Shown here: positions 50,601 through 55,372 of the stretch, in pieces
Layout: each line of letters opens with the position of its first letter
Position numbering within the stretch: position 1 is the stretch's first letter
Assembly: GCA_037190845.1 (NCBI GenBank)
Contig: JBBCJI010000038.1
Span: 1-55,372, forward strand
Direction: 5' to 3'
DNA: 55,372 nt
From: JBEBVQ01 sp037190845
GTDB taxonomy: Bacteria; Bacteroidota; Bacteroidia; Chitinophagales; Chitinophagaceae
The notes under the pieces: model-generated
What the model saw: the letters and a program-made list of their open reading frames with translations, nothing else
Database searches by the model: none
What the model was told of the DNA's origin: nothing
Translations under genes and position numbers: made by a program

Positions 50601-50724
50601 CATTACCAATATTGAAACACATGTACAGGCGCTCAAGGGCAACCTGCTGCTCGACAGCGGAACCGGTCGCGGTGTTGCTGTTACCATCGAGCTTCTACTA
50701 TATCATGTAAACACAGAACTGTGA
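47641..50724 (+). CDS. Reg_prop beta-propeller sensor histidine kinase (cassette D)
   Basis: Large sensor of about 1027 aa. From the GTG at 47641 the signal peptide is VFNKPLKSLKQIIQYLFILT to about residue 30. Two-component regulator propeller repeats (about 35-680) have DKYGYLWVASENGLTRFDG, DRHGDLWIGTQNALTRYN and WLSSDTGLIRFNP. A Y_Y_Y domain (about 690-770), one membrane helix (about 785-806) and HisKA_3 with His835 in RVARDLHDDFGARLSTLK follow. The HATPase domain has YRICQELVNNTLKYAQA and YEDDGIGFD. It is not a hybrid: the regulator is separate and overlaps by 4 nt. No ATG is available; an earlier GTG lies inside the repeat element and would add 53 unlikely residues. Confidence 0.92.
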   Translation: MFNKPLKSLKQIIQYLFILTVLLPSAGTAQSLPTLLFRQLGSEDGLSAGRTSSMLRDKYGYLWVASENGLTRFDGINCRVYKHDEEDSNSLSGNFCNNIIEDRHGDLWIGTQNALTRYNRQKDKFNSFFLSPAEGAARQYVFPFFIDDKERLWLYLGSRGSVYCYDPATGKLDSVSPMSNGHLFATQPFYTPLKHYISRGVKGIYINYLDGLTSKKTLSCFTYGNNAGQPVTFINQAYQESDSVLWLSSDTGLIRFNPEKNTWRTWNRYAGQQITAQSICPKGDHHFFIGTTGNGLLLFDRQKEHFTGAYTHRPYDPQSIASNTTGYCLTDEDQNLFVATGNQTISYTNLQQVVFEKYIDREEIGFTKIENNITSVIQTGTYTLWCGTQNGGIIEYDWLLRNVIRVYTSAHTSGLHTDQIRQLVRLKNGDILILSRTGYTLYKTGPQKFIPLKQTGYDVLQGQLIVNGIRHLQDGRLIALTEHGLANITIQNNQSIHFDMIEAVNNAVPWSHFSFMHQVNDSTFLLQSYYTNLYVFSNQNIFRFKKDIGSTPFHIYNALTTNDTTWLATSAGLKMLVDIQGTSKILKTGIDIPCFDLIATGTSDIWITTSSGLYRYDYQTGGYTRYTHNEGLQHNIFNPHTMTMLDDSSIIAAGINGFNRFRPLLVRKPFAPFRVEISDILVNDSREGITCNPGLCRQLDLAHDRNTISIHFTSIGFIHPEQHVFWYQLSDYDQAPVKVTGSGSVRYAQLPPGSYEFRLFRDTTDIPVSTLQITISPPVWATWWFRSVVVILVAGAVFILVWLRINSIKQRQLDRVQVMIRSQEEERKRVARDLHDDFGARLSTLKLYMQAARKQQPGNDHRNDLLQQSSDMIDDTITSLRNILLNLSPKTLEENGLRDMLREMADHVNSSGMLQCEVDTAAFPASLRPSTAYALYRICQELVNNTLKYAQAKHIYIALVQRTDLLLFLYEDDGIGFDPERVKRGYGITNIETHVQALKGNLLLDSGTGRGVAVTIELLLYHVNTEL

Positions 50725-51398
50725 AGAAAAAAGTACACATACTAATTGCCGACGACCATGCCATGTTTGCAGGAGGGCTCAAGATGATCCTCGATGCGCA
50801 CGATGGCATTTCCACCTGCGGCATTGCACTCAACGGAACGAACGTGCTGGAATTCCTGCAAACCAATCACGCAGACATTATCCTGATGGATATCAACATG
50901 CCGGTACTGAACGGTTACGAAACCACACGCCGGGTAACCAAAGAGTTTCCCGATGTACACATTATCGCGCTCTCCATGATCTCCGACAAGGCCAGCATGC
51001 TCCGGATGCTCGAAGCGGGCGCGCGTGGTTATATCTTTAAAAATGCAGGAGAAGAAGAATTGCTCGAAGCCATACAGACCGTAATGCAGGACGGATATTA
51101 TGTATCAAATGGCATGCAGCATGTGCTGCAGGAGTTCGAGCGGTCGCGCAAAGACATTGAAAAAGGCTATAAGCGGGATACACAACAATTACTTTCACGC
51201 CGGGAGATCGAGATCCTGAAACTCATTATAGAAGGACATACGAATACCGAAATCGCGGAGCAGCTTTTTCTCAGCAACCGTACCGTAGACACACACCGGA
51301 AAAACATTCTTGCCAAACTCGAACTGAAAAACACGGCGGCACTGGTGAAATATGCCGTGGAGAACAAAGCATTTCTGGGCATTGATGGCGCGTCGTAA
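50721..51398 (+). CDS. NarL/FixJ family response regulator (cassette D)
   Basis: Regulator of 225 aa starting with GTG in a GTGA overlap with the kinase stop codon. The receiver has Asp11/Asp12, phospho-acceptor Asp57 in IILMDINMPVLNG and Lys in YIFKNAGEEE. The LuxR-type helix-turn-helix contains SRREIEILKLIIEGHTNTEI and AEQLFLSNRTVDTHRKNIL. It is more distant from the regulators of cassettes A-C than they are from each other. The probable targets are the GH5 and LamG genes through the shared motif. Confidence 0.94.
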   Translation: MKKKVHILIADDHAMFAGGLKMILDAHDGISTCGIALNGTNVLEFLQTNHADIILMDINMPVLNGYETTRRVTKEFPDVHIIALSMISDKASMLRMLEAGARGYIFKNAGEEELLEAIQTVMQDGYYVSNGMQHVLQEFERSRKDIEKGYKRDTQQLLSRREIEILKLIIEGHTNTEIAEQLFLSNRTVDTHRKNILAKLELKNTAALVKYAVENKAFLGIDGAS

Positions 51399-51405
51399 CC
51401 ATTCG

Positions 51406-52452
51406 TTATCCACGCAGCACTTTCTGTATCAGCTTAATCGCCAGCCGGAATGATGTGTCAGGAAATGCTACCTGGTTTACCGTTCCGGTTATATACAGGT
51501 CCTTCTCCGGGCTATGGTAGGCCAATGCACCGGAAAGTCCGGAGTGGCCCACCAGTGCGGGTACCGTTCCCAGCGGATTAAAAACCCACGGCAGGCGGAA
51601 CCTGTGTATCCCAATACCGGATTGCATCGGGAAGAAAATACGATTCCAGACCATCAGTCCCGGCAGGTAATCTGCAGGGAAAAACACTCCCGAGAAAAAG
51701 GCTTCGAGAAAGACCATCATTTCGCCGGAAGTAGCCACAATACCACCATCCGGACCGAACGACGCCATTGCGCCGGGAATAAGTAACGCACTGTCTTTAT
51801 AGTAAAGTGTCTGAGGACGTTTATCGAGTACATCCTGATAGAGATACGTATTGTCCAGACCCAACGGCTTACAGATAAGTGTGTCACAATTAGAGGCAAA
51901 GCTCTTTCCGGTAATCTGCTCAATGATCTTCCCCAGCAACTGAAAATTGGTATCCGAATAATGCGCTTTCCTTTTTGTGCCGGGCGCAAATAAAGGTTTT
52001 AGTTTTTTACTCAGAGCAATGGCTTCTTCAGACGTCCAACCCCGATCAGCCCCCTTCATCAGCCCGCGCTCCACGCTCTCCCCCGACTCATCTTTCTGCT
52101 GAAAGTAATCCGGGATACCGGATGTATGCGCCAGTAAATGTCTAACGGATATATCACGCGAGTGATCAACTCCATTAAAATTATGCAGGCCATGGAGGAT
52201 ATTCCCATGCAGATAGCGGCTGATCTTATCTTCAAGGCCCAGCAATCCCTGCGACCGGAGATGCAGCACCATCGCGGTTACAAACAACTTGGTAGTACTT
52301 GCGATAAAGTATTGCCGGTCAACATCCAGGTTACCAGATGCACCAGTCCATATTTCACCTTTATATTTTACACAAAAAGACGTGCCGAATATCTTCCGGT
52401 TATCCACCGATTTATCCAGAATATCCTGTAGTGCCTGTGCTTTTCCGTTCAT
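51406..52452 (-). CDS. Serine hydrolase, class C beta-lactamase-like
   Basis: Protein of 348 aa of the beta-lactamase/D-aminopeptidase/esterase family. The nucleophile motif SxxK is Ser52-Thr-Thr-Lys55 in FIASTTKLFV. The Tyr motif is YSDTN (Tyr165, in place of YxN), and HSG occurs in VGHSGLSGALAYHS near residue 307. LLAHTSGIPDY is also a family hallmark. No signal peptide is evident, so it may be cytoplasmic. Substrate (peptide, ester or lactam) is unknown. It is convergent with the cassette D regulator, 7 nt apart. Confidence 0.9.
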   Translation of the reverse strand: MNGKAQALQDILDKSVDNRKIFGTSFCVKYKGEIWTGASGNLDVDRQYFIASTTKLFVTAMVLHLRSQGLLGLEDKISRYLHGNILHGLHNFNGVDHSRDISVRHLLAHTSGIPDYFQQKDESGESVERGLMKGADRGWTSEEAIALSKKLKPLFAPGTKRKAHYSDTNFQLLGKIIEQITGKSFASNCDTLICKPLGLDNTYLYQDVLDKRPQTLYYKDSALLIPGAMASFGPDGGIVATSGEMMVFLEAFFSGVFFPADYLPGLMVWNRIFFPMQSGIGIHRFRLPWVFNPLGTVPALVGHSGLSGALAYHSPEKDLYITGTVNQVAFPDTSFRLAIKLIQKVLRG

Positions 52453-52581
52453 AGGATAAGAACCTGTTTACATGTCAGACAAAGTTATGGACTTGCAAAG
52501 CAGCAGTAGGTTATCATTTTATCATTACGGCATCCGTGCCCGGGAGAAATGATGTAATATTGTTTATCCAGGACAATCATC

Positions 52582-52935
52582 ATGAATATCGAAACATTAC
52601 GCAGTTATTGTCTTTCGCTGCCGGAGGCGGAAGAAGGACTCCCATTCGGAGGCGACACGCTTGTGTTCAGTGTCCGGGGGAAGATGTTTTGCGCAACGGG
52701 CATTGATCATTTCGAGTACATCAATGTAAAATGTGACCCGGACAAAGCCATTGAGCTAAGGGAGCAATATGAAGACGTGCTTCCCGGTTATCATATGAGC
52801 AAGCGGCACTGGAACAGCATCCGTACCGGCGCAAGAATTCCGGATGCACAGATTCTGGAATGGGTCGGGGATTCTTACCGATTGGTCATAGCCGGGATGA
52901 CGAAGAAGCAGCGGGAGGGCTTATCGGATGTGTAA
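52582..52935 (+). CDS. MmcQ/YjbR family protein
   Basis: Cytoplasmic protein of 117 aa matching the MmcQ/YjbR family (CyaY-like fold with double-wing features): LRSYCLSLPEAEEGLPFGGD, VFSVRGKMFC, VKCDPDKAIELREQY, and PGYHMSKRHWNSIRTGARIP. The molecular function of the family is unproven; DNA binding has been suggested from structure. It is a monocistronic gene between two minus-strand genes. Confidence 0.9.
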   Translation: MNIETLRSYCLSLPEAEEGLPFGGDTLVFSVRGKMFCATGIDHFEYINVKCDPDKAIELREQYEDVLPGYHMSKRHWNSIRTGARIPDAQILEWVGDSYRLVIAGMTKKQREGLSDV

Positions 52936-52959
52936 GCTGCGGTGTACGGGTTGTTGCAC

Positions 52960-53098
52960 TATGCTGTGTGGGATGTCCTGGGGGGCATCCCGTACATACA
53001 GATAATCCGGGGTCTGTTACCCCGGGTGAGGCAGGATTACAAATCCCGCTTTATCTCCATTACCCGGATGCCCTTCGGAACATCCGGGTAAGCAGAGC
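52960..53098. repeat. REP-like hairpin cluster
   Basis: Successive hairpins carry the same words as at 12190-12357: GTGGGATG facing CATCCCGTAC, CCGGGGT facing ACCCCGG, GGATTACAAATCC, and ACCCGGATG facing CATCCGGGT. It fills the gap between the MmcQ-like gene and the convergent helicase gene and may serve as their terminator. Confidence 0.75.
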
Positions 53099-53099
53099 A

Positions 53100-55004
53100 T
53101 TATAAATCCGAAAACTCCCAAGCACTTGCATACGCCTCCTGCGCTTCGGCATAGCTGATGAAACCGGCATAAAAAGGATCGCGGGAGAGGGTAGCGCTGT
53201 CACCGATCACCACGAGCTTCTTGCGCGCACGCGTCATGGCGACGTTCATACGACGGATGTCCGACAGGAAGCCGATTACTCCGTCCGCATTACTGCGCGT
53301 GAGGCTGATGTACACCACATCCCGCTCCTGCCCCTGGAAACCATCTACTGTATTGATAATGATCTGATCAAGATATTGCTGCAATCCCGGCACATGCTGC
53401 AACTGCTCTTTCAACACACGAACCTGTTCTTTATAGGGCGCGATCACGGCAATCGTCGGAGCCACGGCTCCCTGCGTGGCCAGCTCCGTGAGTTCCATGG
53501 ATAAATGCTTCAGCAGGAACGCGGCTTCTTCAGGGTTGGTGGTGCTGGTGCCTTCCGCTTGTTCGTCGTAGCCGCAGCCTGCCGTATCAATAAAATGCAG
53601 CGGCAGCGAACCGGGATATAAAGTATGTCCTGCCACGGAAGCATGCGCCTGCAGGCGGTCTTCGTAAAAGACTTTCGATGAATAACCCATGATAACTGTG
53701 TTCATCCGGTATTGTTCCTCCAGCAGCGTTACCGCTTCGGGATGTAGGGCCACGGATTTTTCAAGCAGGGTAATGCTCAGGCCGTTGCGGGCCGCTTCTG
53801 TCGACTTTACCGTAGGCGGAAGCTGCAGATGATCTCCTGCCAGTATCACTTTCTTTGCTTTCAGTATGGCGATCCAGCAGGCGGGCTCCAGCGCCTGACC
53901 GGCTTCGTCGATGACCACCGCATCATAACGCAGATCACGGATCGTATAATGACCCGCGCCGACCAGGGTCGTGGTTATTACTTCTGCCTTTCCGATGACA
54001 TCTTCTGCAATATACTTTTCCGTTTGCTCCACATCTTTCAGGATCCGGTGAGCTTCCTGAAACAACGCCTTTCGTTGCTCCCGTTCTGCTTTCCCGAAGC
54101 TACGCTTGTATTTATGCGCCATGTCACGGAATTCATTCGCCTGCTTTTTCAGCTTTTTGATGTCCCTGGTCCGGCTGTGGGTTTCCATCTTTCCATCGAG
54201 CGTGAGCGACAACAAACGCTCCGATACACGCGCCGGATTACCGACACGTAAAACATTCAGCCCCTCATCCGCCAGTCTTTCCGTAAGCAGATCAGCGGCA
54301 GTATTACTGGGCGCCACCACAAGTATTTTCTTTTGCTGCTGCGCTCGCGCCATCGTCCGGATGGCCTGTACCAATGTGGTGGTCTTGCCGGTACCGGGCG
54401 GGCCGTGTACGATCGTCAGATCCTGTGCGGCGCAAATCTTCTGTACGGCCTCCTGCTGCGAAGCATTCAGCAGAGAAACTACCGGTACGGATACCGATTG
54501 ATCAAACACCGGTTTCTTTGTTCCCGTGAGCACCTGTATCAGTCGTCCGGCATCAGTATCCGGCGCTGTGGCAACAGCGCGGTGGAGGGCTTTCTCCATT
54601 TCGTCGTAGCTATTGTCGTCAAACAGCAGATCAATGCCCAGCTTTCCCTCGCGGGTCCATTCCGGCAGCTCATCGGTGCGGAGGTTGATGCGGATGCGGT
54701 TACCGCTTTGATGCGCCACCACACCTTCAATCTGGCGTGCTTCCGGATCAATACCGGAAAATATGATGACCGATACGCCCGTCCGGAACTGGTGGTATAT
54801 GTCCTGATGCGTGGTGCGTTCGAGGGTCACGCTGAGGTAGTCGCCGTAGCCCGGTTCCGTATCGCGTATGGCAATGGGATACCAGGTAATGCCATTGGTG
54901 CGACGTGCGGCAATGGTCGTATTTTCCCGGAGCGCCTGGTAGGCTTTGCGGTCTTCTTCCCTTTCTGTTTTGAGTAATGCAAGCTGCTGTTCGAAGTAAA
55001 GCAT
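53100..55004 (-). CDS. SF1 superfamily DNA/RNA helicase (Upf1/IGHMBP2-like)
   Basis: Helicase of about 634 aa. An N-terminal region with a small beta-barrel-like part (about 30-120) precedes helicase motif I GPPGTGKTTT (about 201-210) and motif Ia VVAPSNTAADLL. A charged helical insertion (about 278-335), motif II IDEAGQA (about 366-372), motif III ILAGDHLQLPPT, motif V NTVDGFQGQERDVVYISLTR and motif VI NVAMTRARKKL follow. Related bacterial proteins unwind nucleic acid 5'-3'; the client is unknown. An in-frame TTG lies two codons upstream, but the ATG at 55004 is preferred. A -7 element just before it suggests a leaderless mRNA. Confidence 0.93.
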   Translation of the reverse strand: MLYFEQQLALLKTEREEDRKAYQALRENTTIAARRTNGITWYPIAIRDTEPGYGDYLSVTLERTTHQDIYHQFRTGVSVIIFSGIDPEARQIEGVVAHQSGNRIRINLRTDELPEWTREGKLGIDLLFDDNSYDEMEKALHRAVATAPDTDAGRLIQVLTGTKKPVFDQSVSVPVVSLLNASQQEAVQKICAAQDLTIVHGPPGTGKTTTLVQAIRTMARAQQQKKILVVAPSNTAADLLTERLADEGLNVLRVGNPARVSERLLSLTLDGKMETHSRTRDIKKLKKQANEFRDMAHKYKRSFGKAEREQRKALFQEAHRILKDVEQTEKYIAEDVIGKAEVITTTLVGAGHYTIRDLRYDAVVIDEAGQALEPACWIAILKAKKVILAGDHLQLPPTVKSTEAARNGLSITLLEKSVALHPEAVTLLEEQYRMNTVIMGYSSKVFYEDRLQAHASVAGHTLYPGSLPLHFIDTAGCGYDEQAEGTSTTNPEEAAFLLKHLSMELTELATQGAVAPTIAVIAPYKEQVRVLKEQLQHVPGLQQYLDQIIINTVDGFQGQERDVVYISLTRSNADGVIGFLSDIRRMNVAMTRARKKLVVIGDSATLSRDPFYAGFISYAEAQEAYASAWEFSDL

Positions 55005-55007
55005 GTG

Positions 55008-55015
55008 CAAAGGTA
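55008..55015 (-). promoter_or_regulatory. Candidate -7 element directly before the helicase gene
   Basis: Minus-strand TACCTTTG matches TAnnTTTG and ends only 3 nt before the ATG. TTG lies 23 nt upstream (55041-55039). The transcript would begin at or very near the start codon. Confidence 0.5.
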
Positions 55016-55049
55016 GGGTAGAGCCGCAGTCTTACGAACAACACCTCCT

Positions 55050-55160
55050 TCTATCCCTCCTCGAAGAGGGACGACCACTCTGCAGCGCTCACGAAAGCTT
55101 CGTCAACACCACTAAGCGATCGTCTCCCTTCCAGGAGAGGTGGAGAGGGGTGTCTGCCAA
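55050..55160. repeat. Dispersed repeat remnant
   Basis: CTCCTCGAAGAGGGACGACC and GCGATCGTCTCCCTTCCAGG followed by GAGAGGTGGAGAGGGGTGTC belong to the same GATCGTCTCCC repeat family as positions 37-118 and 47439-47641. No terminal repeats are clear. From 55160 to 55250 nothing recognisable was seen. Confidence 0.55.
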
Positions 55161-55252
55161 GGAAATATGTCTGTCGTATCCGCACCGCTGGAATGCAGGT
55201 GGTACAGACTAACCTTCCTGAGTTTAATAGGACCTGCTTACCTGCATTACGG

Positions 55253-55271
55253 AGACGGGATTCCGTCTTTT
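55253..55271 (+). terminator. Weak hairpin with T-run
   Basis: AGACGG-GATT-CCGTCT followed by TTTTCC looks like a small rho-independent terminator, but no plus-strand gene lies directly upstream within the window. Confidence 0.35.
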
Positions 55272-55307
55272 TCCTTCTCCCGAAAGCCGCACCAGTAGAG
55301 GGCTGTA

Positions 55308-55367
55308 ATTTCCTGCGGTGAAAAAATAATTTCCTGCGCAGGAAATTATTTTTTCACCGCAGGAAAT
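55308..55367. repeat. Perfect 60-bp palindrome
   Basis: The 30-nt arms 55308-55337 and 55338-55367 are exact reverse complements without a spacer. Each arm is itself built of ATTTCCTGCG, an A/T-rich middle GTGAAAAAATAA, and ATTTCCTGC, so the TTTCCTGCG word occurs twice directly and twice inverted. It could form a cruciform or a very stable RNA hairpin. It lies 5 nt from the window edge, and its host gene context on the right is not visible. Confidence 0.85.
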
Positions 55368-55372
55368 CAGAA

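Noticed and set aside
27129..51398. T9SS secretion machinery locus
   Set aside because: Only cargo with C-terminal sorting domains is encoded; no PorK, PorL, PorM, PorN, SprA or PorV-type genes were seen.
53829..54501. Plus-strand frames inside the helicase gene
   Set aside because: Antisense shadows of the conserved helicase motifs, which are intact on the minus strand.

Overview
The window looks like a chromosomal segment of a Bacteroidota bacterium, most probably Chitinophagaceae (Chitinophaga-like). The basis is a SusC/SusD pair, six secreted proteins that end in type IX secretion (T9SS) sorting domains, Bacteroidota-type promoters (TTG about 20 nt upstream of TAnnTTTG), weak or absent Shine-Dalgarno sequences, and sensor kinases with TPR or Reg_prop propeller input domains. 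No rRNA, tRNA, CRISPR array, integrase or intact transposase gene was seen. The left third is largely housekeeping, the right two thirds largely sensing and secretion.

Layout. 1-6286: a minus-strand susC-susD-ompA operon. 6551-9536: the ribosomal/translation cluster rplM-rpsI, rpsB, tsf, with a near-consensus promoter and a terminator. 9607-12082: an omega-amidase-like nitrilase and a GT39-type membrane glycosyltransferase. 12083-12648: an array of hairpin repeats. 12649-19425: a thioredoxin-like protein, then a LytTR regulator, a beta-helix T9SS cargo, a TPR histidine kinase, a tiny membrane protein and a lipoprotein. Two AlgR/LytTR-like direct-repeat sites precede the beta-helix gene and the lipoprotein gene. 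19540-26964: CsbD, RNase HII, PaaZ, an AT-rich Bro-N gene, Rieske protein, S66 LD-carboxypeptidase, YceI lipoprotein and MoxR ATPase.

27129-42176 is the most remarkable part. It holds three tandem cassettes of about 5 kb, each with the same architecture: a T9SS cargo gene on the minus strand, head-to-head with a plus-strand operon of TPR sensor kinase (HisKA_3 type) plus NarL-type response regulator. The cargo proteins share related Ig-like and T9SS C-termini, and kinases and regulators are paralogous between cassettes, so cassette duplication is likely. A membrane UbiA-like protein and a LamG/P-domain T9SS cargo follow. A fourth cassette (45974-51398) pairs a GH5-like T9SS glycosidase with a Reg_prop kinase and its regulator. 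A near-identical motif of about 20 bp lies 51-55 nt upstream of the start codons of the LamG gene and the GH5 gene, and is repeated a second time in the GH5 promoter region. Looser versions lie in the other divergent promoters. I infer cassettes in which a surface or secreted protein is co-evolved with, and probably controlled by, the adjacent two-component system.

51406-55004 holds a class-C beta-lactamase-like serine hydrolase, an MmcQ/YjbR protein and an SF1 helicase (Upf1/IGHMBP2-like). Several gaps are filled by dispersed repeats: a MITE-like family with GAGACTGTCTAAAAA-type ends, a 518-bp element with 21-bp perfect terminal inverted repeats, REP-like hairpin clusters, and a perfect 60-bp palindrome near the right edge.
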